Shown: positions 1 through 8,440 of the stretch, one piece after another
How the letters are laid out: each line of letters opens with the position of its first letter
How positions within the stretch are numbered: the first letter of the stretch is position 1
Origin: Paenibacillus sp. GM2
GTDB lineage: Bacteria; Bacillota; Bacilli; Paenibacillales; Paenibacillaceae
Assembly: GCF_900069005.2 (NCBI RefSeq)
Contig: NZ_LN831279.1
Span: 2,425,875-2,489,874 of the forward strand
Direction of reading: 5' to 3'
Length of the DNA: 64,000 nt
Program-made: the position numbers and the translations under genes
The notes under the pieces: generated by a model
The model's input: only the letters and a program-made list of their open reading frames with translations
The model's database searches: none
What the model was told of the DNA's origin: nothing

Positions 1-54
1 AGCTTACCAATTATCCCCTATCTTCATGCATTTGCAATAAAATAGGTTTTCCAG

Positions 55-636
55 TTATATCGATTGTTTCAGTTCTGCAATTCGGGACATAATGGCATCT
101 GTGGCCAGATCAACCGCTTCGGTCTTTGGCGCTTCCTTGAACTGGGCCATATCGATCGGCTCGCCGTATACTACAATCGTTTTACGAAAAAGCTTATAAT
201 TGCCGATAATCGCTGCAGGAACGACGGCTGCATCACTACGAAGCGCAAAGGTTGCGGCCCCTTTCTTGCCTACTCCCATATCTTCCCCTTTGGCACGGTG
301 GCCTTCAGGAAAAATGCCCATTACATGTCCATCACGAAGCAAAGTCAGGGAAGTCTTGATCGATTCCTTGCTTACGCTGCCGCGTTTGACAGGGAAAGCT
401 CCTAGCTCTTTAATTAGCCAGCCCAGGCCGACGATATCGAATAATTCCTTCTTGGCCATAAAATGAACCTTGCGATCCAATAAAATGCCGATCGTTGGAG
501 GATCGAGCAGACTGATATGATTAGCACATAGCAGCACTCCCCCTTCTTGAGGAATATTCTCCATTCCCTTCGCTTCCAAACGGAACAGTGCCTTATAGAT
601 TATTCGAAGCACTGCGCGACAAAAGCTATAAATCAT
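55..636 (-). CDS. plsC: 1-acyl-sn-glycerol-3-phosphate acyltransferase
   Basis: Membrane-associated acyltransferase that adds the second acyl chain to lysophosphatidate to give phosphatidate, in phospholipid synthesis. The 193-residue protein has the family's HX4D catalytic pair (H40, D45 in NHISLLD), a PVKRG block near residue 82 and the FPEG substrate motif near residue 109. An AGGGAG-type ribosome binding site lies in the end of cmk, whose stop codon directly abuts this ATG, so the two are translationally close. The cmk-plsC order matches B. subtilis relatives. Length is normal for short PlsC proteins. Acyl donor specificity cannot be read from sequence. Confidence 0.92.
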   Translation of the reverse strand: MIYSFCRAVLRIIYKALFRLEAKGMENIPQEGGVLLCANHISLLDPPTIGILLDRKVHFMAKKELFDIVGLGWLIKELGAFPVKRGSVSKESIKTSLTLLRDGHVMGIFPEGHRAKGEDMGVGKKGAATFALRSDAAVVPAAIIGNYKLFRKTIVVYGEPIDMAQFKEAPKTEAVDLATDAIMSRIAELKQSI

Positions 637-1344
637 CTATACTTCTCCCTCTCTCCCTTGTATGCTCTGCGCCCGGGATACGATAAATTGAGCAACCTCA
701 TCAATCGACATATTTGTCGTATCCAGTAGAATCGCATCCTCAGCCTGACGAAGCGGAGATATCGTCCGTTCCCGGTCAAGGCGATCACGCTCTGCGATAT
801 CAAGTTCAAGCTGCTCCAAAGTGATGTCGCTTTGTTCCTTCATTTCCTTGTATCTGCGAAGAGCTCTCTCCTCAATGCTTGCGGTCATAAATATTTTGAC
901 TTCCGCATCCGGGAGCACCGTAGTTCCGATATCACGGCCATCCATGACGACCCCTTTACGCAAAGCCATTTGCTGCTGCAGTGAGACAAGCCTGCTCCGC
1001 AGCCCCTCGATTTGCGCATATCGGGACACTATGGCGTTAACGGCAATCGAACGAATCTCTTCTGTGACATCTCTGCCATCAACCAGCACCTGCTGTCCGT
1101 TCTCTCCGGGAATCAGCTCGATTTCCAGACGGTTTACCGCTTGCAACACTTGATCCACATCTTCCGAAGATATGCCTTGCTGGAGCATAGACCAGGTGGC
1201 AGCCCGGTACATCGCACCGGTATCTACATAAACATAGGACAACTTGCCTGCTACCTTACGGGCAATAGTACTCTTACCTGCCCCGGCTGGCCCGTCAATC
1301 GCGATGTTGATTCTGCCGTTAGCTTTAGACGCTGCACTTGCCAA
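637..1344 (-). CDS. cmk: Cytidylate kinase
   Basis: Phosphorylates CMP and dCMP to the diphosphates using ATP, in pyrimidine salvage and nucleotide supply. The P-loop GPAGAGKST lies near the N-terminus and the GRDIGTTVLPDA block of bacterial CMP kinases follows. I place the start at the TTG at 1344, nine bases after GAGGAGG; an upstream TTG at 1362 gives six more residues but has no ribosome binding site. That leaves about 235 residues, slightly longer than usual because of an 11-residue Ala/Ser-rich lead. A small terminator hairpin separates it from ypfB upstream; plsC follows with no gap. Confidence 0.93.
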   Translation of the reverse strand: MASAASKANGRINIAIDGPAGAGKSTIARKVAGKLSYVYVDTGAMYRAATWSMLQQGISSEDVDQVLQAVNRLEIELIPGENGQQVLVDGRDVTEEIRSIAVNAIVSRYAQIEGLRSRLVSLQQQMALRKGVVMDGRDIGTTVLPDAEVKIFMTASIEERALRRYKEMKEQSDITLEQLELDIAERDRLDRERTISPLRQAEDAILLDTTNMSIDEVAQFIVSRAQSIQGREGEV

Positions 1345-1376
1345 TGGGGCATTCCTCCTCAAAAACGGGTCTCAAG

Positions 1377-1397
1377 AAAAAAGCAGGCTTTGCCTGC
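1377..1397 (-). terminator. Rho-independent terminator after ypfB
   Basis: On the minus strand GCAGGC-AAA-GCCTGC is followed by TTTTTT. It lies after the ypfB stop and before the cmk start, so it can end ypfB transcription or act as an attenuator ahead of cmk. Confidence 0.6.
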
Positions 1398-1461
1398 GAC
1401 GTGAAAATTATACCACACATAACTAAGGGATGCAAAAGAGAATAGCGCGAAAAGAGTAATA

Positions 1462-1668
1462 TTAGCGCCTATTTTCCCGTTGAATCGGAACCCCCTCAAA
1501 CTTATCTGCGGATGAAAGCCAATGTCTGATTTCAGGGATCCGAAGTGCCGCTTGCAGCAGACATAAACTGATCACCAGCAATAGGATAATTCTTCTCAGC
1601 CACCGCTCAATCGGCCTGCAAACCCGCAAGAACAGCTCCGTATATTCGCGTGCGTCCCGGTCATTCAC
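1462..1668 (-). CDS. ypfB: Small membrane protein, YpfB/DUF5359-like
   Basis: A 68-residue protein with a basic, arginine-rich N-terminal part and one hydrophobic segment at about residues 27-45 (IILLLVISLCLLQAALRI), followed by a short charged tail. Size, topology and position between cmk and the PilZ gene ypfA match YpfB of B. subtilis. The start is GTG at 1668 behind an AGGGGG stretch. Function is unknown; the assignment rests mainly on synteny and topology. Confidence 0.65.
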   Translation of the reverse strand: MNDRDAREYTELFLRVCRPIERWLRRIILLLVISLCLLQAALRIPEIRHWLSSADKFEGVPIQRENRR

Positions 1669-1696
1669 CCTGATCGCCCCCTGTCCTTATTAGAGT

Positions 1697-1742
1697 AGTT
1701 CAGAAAGTCTGCTATTGAAAGGTGCAGCGACTTTTTGGAACA
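1697..1742. repeat. Short inverted repeat, minimal member of intercistronic repeat family
   Basis: About 45 bp between ypfA and ypfB. The arms on the minus strand are GTTCCAAAAAGTC and the complement of GTTCAGAAAGTC, around a core of about 19 bases. These arms resemble the ends of the larger elements near 21.7, 33.3 and 48.1 kb (TTCAAAAAGTCC...). It could also act simply as a hairpin, but it has no T-run. Confidence 0.45.
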
Positions 1743-1789
1743 CTCTCTTTAGGTATTTCCTAATTTGAGGCAGGGGAATCATTCCATGA

Positions 1790-2443
1790 TCAACGATTCT
1801 TGAAGTCAAATTGCCGTTCAAAGCAGTAGCGAATAATCTTCTGACGCTCCATATCGGAGATACTGACCAGCTTCAGCATGGCGATCAATCGATCGGTCTC
1901 CAGCTTCTTAATGCGTACAATCTCGGCTTCAAAAGGGACATGATCAATGGAACCGTTCTTGTATGGAATCAGCAGCCAGCAATATAACTGATCCCCTTGG
2001 GAAAGCTTGTATTTACTGTCGCATTTAAAAGAGACACCGCCTCCGCCAACATCCTCGGTATAGGTGACAAACCGGGCGTTGTCCTTCATTCTTACCGCGA
2101 TCTCCAGATCTGCCACCACCCGGAGGAAATCCCTCCGTTGAATCTTGGTAATCGTCTCTGGCTCCGGTTTGCGAATCCGTATCATCTGTACCTTATCATC
2201 TGCAAAGCCGGTTACGTATGTATTAAAAAAATTCTTGATCCCGCCCTCAGACAGAAAATATACAGAAAGCTCGTCCCCAATAACAAGCCGCTTGAGTCTC
2301 CCTGTTCCGCTCTCGATCGGTACTTCAATCAAAAATGAATCTTCATCATCGTCGGCAATGCGCGATTTATACTCCTTCTCTTGCACCTTCTTGTCAACAG
2401 AAGCGACATGGATGTAGACAAGATCATTTACTTTCGGGTACAA
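1790..2443 (-). CDS. ypfA: PilZ-domain c-di-GMP receptor, YpfA/MotI-like
   Basis: Cytoplasmic protein with an N-terminal YcgR-type beta domain and a C-terminal PilZ domain. In B. subtilis the homologue binds c-di-GMP and brakes the flagellar stator MotA. The PilZ Arg motif is clear (QRRDFLRV), but the usual (D/N)xSxxG motif reads DVGGGG, with Gly in place of Ser. I place the start at the TTG at 2443, seven bases after a perfect AGGAGG; the in-frame ATG ten codons upstream has no ribosome binding site. This gives 217 residues. Its place between ypfB and ypeB fits Bacillales synteny. Whether the altered motif still binds ligand is open. Confidence 0.85.
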   Translation of the reverse strand: MYPKVNDLVYIHVASVDKKVQEKEYKSRIADDDEDSFLIEVPIESGTGRLKRLVIGDELSVYFLSEGGIKNFFNTYVTGFADDKVQMIRIRKPEPETITKIQRRDFLRVVADLEIAVRMKDNARFVTYTEDVGGGGVSFKCDSKYKLSQGDQLYCWLLIPYKNGSIDHVPFEAEIVRIKKLETDRLIAMLKLVSISDMERQKIIRYCFERQFDFKNR

Positions 2444-2536
2444 GCTTTCACCTCCTAGGTCAACATTACACATTAAATTATATCACGCTATCCCCAGACA
2501 GGAGATACAGAATTTCAAAACATTTCATTAAAGCAA

Positions 2537-2583
2537 GAAGAGCCGGATCAGCTCCTTTTTAAAAGGCGCTCGATCCAGCTCTT
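2537..2583 (-). terminator. Terminator-like hairpin after ypeB
   Basis: Imperfect hairpin pairing AAGAGCTGGATC with GATCCGGCTCTT on the minus strand, 20 bases past the ypeB stop. The T-run after it is poor, so activity is uncertain. Confidence 0.4.
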
Positions 2584-2601
2584 GTTTGGGTTTTGCAGTT
2601 G

Positions 2602-3999
2602 TTAAGCCTGCTTCTTATTCTTTTGCTTTTGTGGGGTATTGGAGTTCTCCGTCTGATTCGTTGGTTTATTGCTTCTTACCTCTTCGATATTCTCTTCGGT
2701 CCCGTTCTCTGCATTAATATAAATACGATATTCCGTACCGTTGATTGAACCGCCAAATTCATAGGTCAGCACTTTGTCAGACAGTTCATTCTTAATGAGC
2801 GAAAGCCGGTTGTATTTCTCCTTAAAGTCAGAATTCAAATACTTCCTCGCCTGTTCAACCGTCAGTTTCGGCTTTGGAATCTTCTGGTTGACCTCACGCT
2901 CATAGACATAATCACTGGCCTGAAGCCCGGTAACCTGTCCGTTGTCCAGACCTACACGCACCGTAACTTTCTCCGGATAGATCAAGACATCTCCTTGTTT
3001 ACTAACAAAGGTTAAGCTGCCGATATTGTCATATTGATCATAGGATACCGGAGTCATATCAGGGTACCCTTTCTCCTTTAGAAACTTCTCCGATTCAGCT
3101 CTTGCTTCTTTATAGCCTAGTGATCTCTGTCCAATTGTCCGTTCGCAGGAATAGGATATCAGATGTCCGCCGTTACGGGTATAATCCAGCGTATAAGTCT
3201 CATCCTTCTTGCCATTGGACTTGGCAGTGTAGGAAGCCCACTCCGTACCGCGTCCATTCTCGACAACTTTGATGTCACCGTTTTGTTGCCCGATAAATTG
3301 AGCTGCTTTTTGCTTGATATTCGCCGCTGTAATCGGAGTCCCGCCCAGCTTCTTCACCGACCGTTTGGTGTACATGCTGGATACGGACGGGCCCCAGTCA
3401 AGCTCAGGGTATTCCCCTACTTTTTTATCCACCGTTTTGAAGCCATCGATAATCGTATTATCCTTCGCTTCTTTATTCGTCGCCAAGGCGGTCTCTACGT
3501 CCATCCAACGCAGACGATTGGAGATAACCTTGTCCTGAACGTCTTGAAGATCCTTGGAGATTTGTGCCGAGCTATTGTAGAGCTCTTTCAAATTTTTAAC
3601 CTCATTATCCGTTAACGGCTGCTTGGTCAAATCGCGAACCGCTGTCTGATAAGAGAAGTTAGAGATCCGTGACAGGAACTCCTCGGTCTTGCTGAAAGGG
3701 AGCATCGTAAGCGGAAGCTGGTTGATCTCATTTTGCGCTTCGCTTGTAATTCTCCAGACATTAACCAGACCCTTGCGCTGGGAGCCGGTCGATGCCGAAT
3801 GAACCGCCAGCGTGTTGCCAAGCTGACTATGAAGCCGATCGACGTGATACGACAAGTCATGGAAAGCGCGCTGATATTGGTTCTCGGCTTTGATCAAGAT
3901 CGAGTTCTTCTCCTGATTCTCCTGATAACCCCATACCAATGCGCCGATTAATAAAAGAGTGGCAATAGGAAATAAAATCGCACTCAAACGTTTATACAT
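2602..3999 (-). CDS. ypeB: Spore germination protein YpeB
   Basis: Spore protein needed to place and stabilise the cortex-lytic enzyme SleB. The 465-residue protein has one N-terminal membrane segment (about residues 8-24), a long helical external region and C-terminal PepSY-like repeats (motifs such as GYKEARAESEKFLKEKGY and VEQARKYLNSDF). The C-terminus is lysine-rich. The ATG at 3999 follows AAAGGAG. In B. subtilis sleB sits directly upstream of ypeB; here sleB is absent and a 50-residue zinc-ribbon-like gene and prsW precede it, so its partner must be encoded elsewhere if present. Confidence 0.92.
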   Translation of the reverse strand: MYKRLSAILFPIATLLLIGALVWGYQENQEKNSILIKAENQYQRAFHDLSYHVDRLHSQLGNTLAVHSASTGSQRKGLVNVWRITSEAQNEINQLPLTMLPFSKTEEFLSRISNFSYQTAVRDLTKQPLTDNEVKNLKELYNSSAQISKDLQDVQDKVISNRLRWMDVETALATNKEAKDNTIIDGFKTVDKKVGEYPELDWGPSVSSMYTKRSVKKLGGTPITAANIKQKAAQFIGQQNGDIKVVENGRGTEWASYTAKSNGKKDETYTLDYTRNGGHLISYSCERTIGQRSLGYKEARAESEKFLKEKGYPDMTPVSYDQYDNIGSLTFVSKQGDVLIYPEKVTVRVGLDNGQVTGLQASDYVYEREVNQKIPKPKLTVEQARKYLNSDFKEKYNRLSLIKNELSDKVLTYEFGGSINGTEYRIYINAENGTEENIEEVRSNKPTNQTENSNTPQKQKNKKQA

Positions 4000-4097
4000 T
4001 GGCTAAAGCTCCTTTCTTCATCTAAGCTGTGCTTATTTTGAGTTGAAAAAAGAAGCTTTATTCATACAGTCTGGAAAATTAGGATATCCACACCGAA

Positions 4098-4250
4098 CTA
4101 TAGTGCTTCCTCGATCAAAAAATCATCGCGATTGTCGCATAGACACTGCTTAAAGCCTGTTTCGATCTGATCTTTATCCTTATCTTTCCTCCCCCGCAAA
4201 ATAAAACGTTCACCACATGCTTTGCAGGTTATAGTAATTTTGATGCGCAT
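4098..4250 (-). CDS. Small Cys-rich (zinc-ribbon-like) protein, 50 aa
   Basis: An open frame from ATG at 4250 to TAG at 4098 encodes a 50-residue protein with two cysteine pairs: TCKACG near residues 8-13 and QCLCDN near 35-40. A basic/acidic stretch (RGRKDKDKDQ) lies between them. The spacing suggests a single metal-binding ribbon. GGAAGGGG lies about 12 bases ahead of the ATG. It sits collinear between prsW and ypeB and fills an otherwise empty gap. I do not recognise the family; role unknown. The in-frame cysteine pattern and ribosome binding site make it likely to be real. Confidence 0.6.
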   Translation of the reverse strand: MRIKITITCKACGERFILRGRKDKDKDQIETGFKQCLCDNRDDFLIEEAL

Positions 4251-4328
4251 AGCAAAAAGGCACCCCTTCCAGTTAACGAATCATTTACCCGCAATATCTG
4301 GATTTAGGATGCCCAATTTGTAGTCATA

Positions 4329-5018
4329 TTAATCTTGACCTCCCGCCTCAGTAAGACGGAAGGGAGAACGTTTTGTCGCCCGATAGATTTTGCCCAAGCC
4401 TCCATACCAGAAAAAAGCCATCAGCGGAACGATATACCATATCCAATATTGCGATAAGTTATCTAATATCCAATCATAGACCCCGTGCCAGAATAAAGGC
4501 AGCAGAAGCGAGAAGATTAAATACTTCCGGTTGCTCCACCCGGTCGAGAATTTCGCACGACCCAAGTAATATCCCATCATAACGCCAAACATGGCATGTC
4601 CCGATACCGGCAGCAAAGCTCGGACCATCATCGTTCCCATGGTAGCGTGGCTGGCAAAGGCATAGATTACATTCTCGACGGTTGCGAAGCCAAGCGATAT
4701 GGCCGTTGCATAAAGAATACCGTCATAAGGCTCATCAAACTCGGTATGGTGATATATAAGATAAAATAGAACAAACCATTTTAACGCCTCTTCAACGCCG
4801 GCGGAGACAACAAAAGCTTGCACCATCGGGCCGTCTCCCAGCCAAATCGTCAGACCGCGCTGAAATATCATGACCGGCAAAATGACCAGAAATCCGATCA
4901 GAAACACCTTAAGAACCATCTGCAACGGTTCAGCATCGTACTTGTCCCTGAGATAGAAATAAGTAAGCAGGGCGATACCTGGAGCGACCGCTGCAGTTAA
5001 GATTGAGAAAATTAGCAA
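4329..5018 (-). CDS. prsW: Intramembrane metalloprotease PrsW
   Basis: Polytopic membrane protease of the type that cuts anti-sigma factor RsiW at site 1 in B. subtilis. The 229-residue protein has about seven hydrophobic segments and the family motifs in order: EEALKW near residue 76, VENVIY, the GHAMFG histidine and the HGVYD histidine. The start is TTG at 5018, eight bases after AGGAGG. Its place near ypeB matches B. subtilis. The substrate here need not be RsiW, and no anti-sigma gene is adjacent. Confidence 0.9.
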   Translation of the reverse strand: MLIFSILTAAVAPGIALLTYFYLRDKYDAEPLQMVLKVFLIGFLVILPVMIFQRGLTIWLGDGPMVQAFVVSAGVEEALKWFVLFYLIYHHTEFDEPYDGILYATAISLGFATVENVIYAFASHATMGTMMVRALLPVSGHAMFGVMMGYYLGRAKFSTGWSNRKYLIFSLLLPLFWHGVYDWILDNLSQYWIWYIVPLMAFFWYGGLGKIYRATKRSPFRLTEAGGQD

Positions 5019-5076
5019 ACGGGATACCTCCTTGTATCGTCCCTTATCTCAAAAATAGCTGACCTAAAAAGTCTGC

Positions 5077-5697
5077 TTAATTTTGTAATTTAAAATGGCT
5101 GCATATCACTTCCACAGCATTCTCTGCGATGACTATGCTCCCGTATTCCTCCAGCACAGCTGAGGTTACCGGTGTAGCATCGCCGAATTCCGCCATAACT
5201 GCGATAATGGCCTGTATCTTGGTCTCTTCAAGAGGCTCAGGATCTACTTGCAGAATCCATTTGTTATTATATTTATACAGTCTGCCGACATTTTCAAGCA
5301 TATGATTAAGAACGTGAGCCGCTTCGATCAATGTTTCGAAATCATCGAAAGAATACAGAATGGTGTCACTGCTCTCTAAGGTTACTTCCATTTCATATAC
5401 TTCATCCGGCAATTCATCCTCATAAGACGACCCAAATCCAGGATGATGATGGTCATATTTCCCGCGTGTAACAATTACGACCATCCCTTGTGCAGGCAAA
5501 GCGATCACTTCAACAGCTAAAGGACCGGTAGCATCGAATCCAACTTCCTTGTATGCCTGATCCATCATTTCAGTAAACAAGTCGTGAACCTTGGGAATCT
5601 CTTGCCACATATCCTCTTTCTGAATACCACGCTCGCTCAGATCATCAAAAGTAAGGAAAATCCGTATCTTATCCTGGCCAAGTCTTTCTATCCTCAT
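5077..5697 (-). CDS. mecA: Adaptor protein MecA
   Basis: Adaptor that hands substrates such as ComK to the ClpCP protease. The 206-residue protein has the MecA N-terminal substrate-binding part (MRIERLGQDKIRIFLTFDDL) and a C-terminal ClpC-binding part (FDDFETLIEAAHVL), joined by an acidic linker with a His cluster (YDHHHPGFG). I choose the ATG at 5697, preceded by GAGGAGG, over an ATG six codons upstream with no ribosome binding site. A MecA paralogue such as YpbH cannot be excluded. Confidence 0.88.
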   Translation of the reverse strand: MRIERLGQDKIRIFLTFDDLSERGIQKEDMWQEIPKVHDLFTEMMDQAYKEVGFDATGPLAVEVIALPAQGMVVIVTRGKYDHHHPGFGSSYEDELPDEVYEMEVTLESSDTILYSFDDFETLIEAAHVLNHMLENVGRLYKYNNKWILQVDPEPLEETKIQAIIAVMAEFGDATPVTSAVLEEYGSIVIAENAVEVICSHFKLQN

Positions 5698-5821
5698 ACA
5701 GGATCCTCCTCTCATGCCGTTGTTATAACAAATTATGAAACGTGCTTTAATATGTGATGGAAATGGTTCTTTGTATGTATGTTATCATTTATTTTGCGTA
5801 AATGCACGTAATAATGTTAGG

Positions 5822-5873
5822 CAAAAAAAGAATCATTTCTCGCCGAATTATCGTATTCTGCGAAAAATGATTC
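5822..5873 (-). terminator. Rho-independent terminator
   Basis: Minus-strand hairpin pairing GAATCATTTTTCGC with GCGAGAAATGATTC (one mismatch), followed by a T7 run. It ends transcription of the small gene at 5915-6268. Confidence 0.75.
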
Positions 5874-5914
5874 CATAAAGCAAGTTTCAACTACTGGTTG
5901 GCTCTATTCAGATA

Positions 5915-6268
5915 TTACAATCCTGGAATCTGTGTGTTGCTTTCCTTAAGAATGGACTCAACTTCATGCAACACTTCCGGATTCCCCTTAATAAAATCTT
6001 TGATCTGGCTTACAGTGTATTCCTTCGAATGATCCGCTGTGGACGATGAGCTCTGACTGGGAAACACCTGGGCACTCAGCGTGCTCCCACGGCTACTCGT
6101 CGATCTAGCCTGCCCGTTATGGCATTCCTTCCCCGTCTTCATACCCGCCAGGCTCAAAGCTGAACCTGCCTCGCTCATCATTGACATCCAGTTGAATTTA
6201 CGTTTGGATGCCATGACTCCAGCAGCGGCACCGAGGATAACTCCGCATAAGAATGTGGAAGATCTCAC
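5915..6268 (-). CDS. Hypothetical small anchored protein
   Basis: A 117-residue protein starting with GTG at 6268 after AGGAGG. The first 20 residues are hydrophobic with small side chains (LCGVILGAAAGVMA), like a signal anchor or YtxH-type N-terminus. A Ser/Thr-rich linker follows (residues about 55-80), then a short charged helical C-terminus (EYTVSQIKDFIKGNPEVL). It stands alone between serS and mecA with its own terminator. I do not recognise the family; a cell-surface or membrane-tethered role is only inferred. Confidence 0.65.
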   Translation of the reverse strand: MRSSTFLCGVILGAAAGVMASKRKFNWMSMMSEAGSALSLAGMKTGKECHNGQARSTSSRGSTLSAQVFPSQSSSSTADHSKEYTVSQIKDFIKGNPEVLHEVESILKESNTQIPGL

Positions 6269-6374
6269 CTGAACAACCTCCTTAGTTATGATAAAATCAC
6301 ACTTATTGTTCGCCCTTTAAAACAAACTCATGCGACATAAATACAGGAAAGCATTGTATAACAGGCTGATTCCC

Positions 6375-7658
6375 TTAATTCTGCGGTAGCAGTTCAGTGC
6401 GCCCGCCCAAATATTTGCGCAGGGCAGGCGGAACAGAAATCGAACCATCCTTCCGCTGATGGTTCTCCAGCAGCGGGATTAATATTCTCGGCGAAGCGAC
6501 CGCTGTGTTGTTCAACGTATAGCAATATTGCAGCTTCCCTTGCTCATCCCGGCAGCGAATATTCGACCTTCTCGCCTGGAAGCTATGCAGATCCGATGCC
6601 GAGTGCGTCTCGCCATAATTGTTTCGGCTTGGCATCCAGGTCTCAAGGTCGTACTGCTTGTAGGTTTTCTGCGACATATCGCCAGCGCATACTGCCATCA
6701 CCCGATAGGGAAGCTCCAAGGCCTGCAGAAGCTGCTCCGAATGCGCGGTAATCTCTTGCAGCAATTGTTCCGACAAGGCAGGATCAGGCTTACAGATAAC
6801 AACCATCTCCACTTTGGCAAATTGATGAACCCGGTATAATCCGCGGACATCCCTTCCCGCTGACCCGACCTCACTGCGAAAACAATTCGAAATACCGGCT
6901 AGCTTAATTGGCTTCTCCACATCCACGATTTCTCCCCCATAATAGGAGACAAGCGGCACCTCGGACGTACCCACCATCCATAGCGATTCGTCCCGTACAG
7001 CATAAGCCTGATCTTGGCCGGTTGGAAAAAAGCCGGTGTTCATCATATTTTCTTCGCGAACCATCATTGGAACGTCAAACGGAATAAAGTCATGTTCCAG
7101 AAGCAAATCCAGTGCGAGCTGCTGAACGGCGCGATGGAGAAGCAGTCCCATCCCCTTCAAATAATAGCTGCGGCTCCCACCAACCTTAACCCCGCGCGGG
7201 ATGTCAATCATATCGTGACGGATGCCCAAATCGACGTGATCAAGCGGATCGAACGACCATGATGGCTGCGCTCCCCATCTTCGAACCTCGACATTGTCCG
7301 CATCCGAACTTCCTTCCGGCGTATCGGGAGAAGGGACATTCGGAATAAGCATCATAAGGCGTTCAAGCTCACTATTCACTTGATCCAGCTTCTGCGACAG
7401 GCTCGCAATCCGCTCGTTAAGCTGCTTGAGCTCGCCTTTGCTTCGCTCGGCTTCATCAGCCTTTCCTGCTTGCAATAGCTCAGCCACCTGAGCGGAACCT
7501 TCATTTCTCTTCTTTCGCATCCCTTCAACTTCCCGCAGCAGCTCCTTTCTCCGATCGTTCTTCCGCAAGCATTCTTCTACAGATACCTCGATCCCTTTCT
7601 TGTTCGCAGCCGCCTGCACTTCGGCGGCGTGGTCTCGAATCCAGTGAATATCCAGCAT
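6375..7658 (-). CDS. serS: Seryl-tRNA synthetase
   Basis: Class II aminoacyl-tRNA synthetase that charges tRNA-Ser. The 427-residue protein has an N-terminal antiparallel coiled-coil arm (about residues 30-110) and a catalytic core with GTSEVPLVSYY, the motif 2 region FRSEVGSAGRDVRGLYRVHQ and motif 3 near the C-terminus (TLNNTAVASPRILI). I start at the ATG at 7658 after AAAGGAGCGG; an upstream frame extension overlaps the T-box terminator. It is preceded by a T-box leader, so expression should rise when tRNA-Ser is uncharged. Confidence 0.97.
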   Translation of the reverse strand: MLDIHWIRDHAAEVQAAANKKGIEVSVEECLRKNDRRKELLREVEGMRKKRNEGSAQVAELLQAGKADEAERSKGELKQLNERIASLSQKLDQVNSELERLMMLIPNVPSPDTPEGSSDADNVEVRRWGAQPSWSFDPLDHVDLGIRHDMIDIPRGVKVGGSRSYYLKGMGLLLHRAVQQLALDLLLEHDFIPFDVPMMVREENMMNTGFFPTGQDQAYAVRDESLWMVGTSEVPLVSYYGGEIVDVEKPIKLAGISNCFRSEVGSAGRDVRGLYRVHQFAKVEMVVICKPDPALSEQLLQEITAHSEQLLQALELPYRVMAVCAGDMSQKTYKQYDLETWMPSRNNYGETHSASDLHSFQARRSNIRCRDEQGKLQYCYTLNNTAVASPRILIPLLENHQRKDGSISVPPALRKYLGGRTELLPQN

Positions 7659-7683
7659 TTCTAACCGCTCCTTTTGGCTTTGA

Positions 7684-7894
7684 TAAAAATACAAAGAGCG
7701 CCCTCATCCCTTGGGACGAGGAGCGCTCTGCTCGCGGTGCCACCCAATTTACTGAAGCGCAACAATGCTGCTTCAATCACTTGGTTCCGCGATAACGGGC
7801 GGTCCGTTAAACTTAGGATAGACATCTCTATCTTGGCGAGAACGCCTCTGAGTTGGAATCTCTTCATCGGCATTTTTCCGGTTATGTTCTTGTG
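7684..7894 (-). promoter_or_regulatory. T-box leader of serS
   Basis: The conserved T-box sequence AATTGGGTGGCACCGCG lies at 7749-7733 on the minus strand, followed by a strong hairpin (AGAGCGCCCTCATCCC region, 7695-7729) and a T-rich tail ending 25 bases before the serS start. The upstream part holds a stem with an AG-bulge-like CTCAGAGGCG and a CCGTTATC element. In this family uncharged tRNA pairs with a specifier codon and the T-box to favour antitermination. A serine specifier is expected, but I could not fix the codon by eye. Confidence 0.88.
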
Positions 7895-7900
7895 GTCTAC

Positions 7901-7930
7901 ATCATATATGCAGCTTGCTCAAAAAGTCAA
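7901..7930 (-). promoter_or_regulatory. Sigma-A type promoter for serS
   Basis: On the minus strand TTGACT and TATGAT are 18 bases apart, just upstream of the T-box leader. Both boxes are close to consensus. Confidence 0.65.
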
Positions 7931-8047
7931 GCCAATACGCCTTGTAAAAAAAGGTTCATCAAGTAAATTGGCCTTTGGATCACGGCCGCTCATGCTTGCA
8001 TGACTTTAATTGGCATCCTTATCGATAGCGGGCTTTTTGAGCTTCAT

Positions 8048-8440
8048 CTACAGACCGTATTTTTGACCCCAGGGGGATTTGCTGATGCCCCACCATAACA
8101 AAAAGACGAGCAATCCTATAAAGATATATAATAGCGAGTTGAGGAACCACTTCTGCAGCTTCAGCCGTTGTGACGGAAACATTTGCTTGCGTGTCGGCAG
8201 GTCCTTCATATTGGTTCCATCAGCTTCGTCTTGTTCCTGGAATGCTTCATCCGGAGCTTCGTTCACAAACGGAATCTCCTCCCGGGATAAGTCCTCATGC
8301 TCTTCCTTCTGGTAGTCCGCCAAGAAATCCGGTCCTGTTCTACTGGCTCTCGCTTCTGACGAGCGACGCTGTCTGCTCTTGGTGTGTTTGGTCTCACGGC
8401 TGCGTTGATACCGTTCAACCCTGCTCAAACGCTCACTCAT
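8048..8440 (-). CDS. Hypothetical C-terminally anchored membrane protein
   Basis: A 130-residue protein with a strongly basic N-terminus (about residues 1-38, rich in Arg/Ser), an acidic middle (about 45-80) and one hydrophobic segment near residues 100-118 (WFLNSLLYIFIGLLVFLLWW). It looks like a cytoplasmic protein with a C-terminal membrane anchor. The ATG follows GGAGGGAAAC and overlaps the end of the upstream CPBP protease gene by four bases (ATGA), so the two are translationally coupled. No family recognised. Confidence 0.7.
   Translation of the reverse strand: MSERLSRVERYQRSRETKHTKSRQRRSSEARASRTGPDFLADYQKEEHEDLSREEIPFVNEAPDEAFQEQDEADGTNMKDLPTRKQMFPSQRLKLQKWFLNSLLYIFIGLLVFLLWWGISKSPWGQKYGL

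Noticed and set aside
5056..5090. Possible single end of the TTCAAAAAGTC repeat (CTAAAAAGTCTGCTTA) after mecA
   Set aside because: Only one arm is present and no partner lies within several hundred bases, so it cannot be told from chance.
7661..7873. A 70-residue frame within the serS leader
   Set aside because: It covers the T-box and terminator, whose conserved RNA sequence fully explains this stretch.
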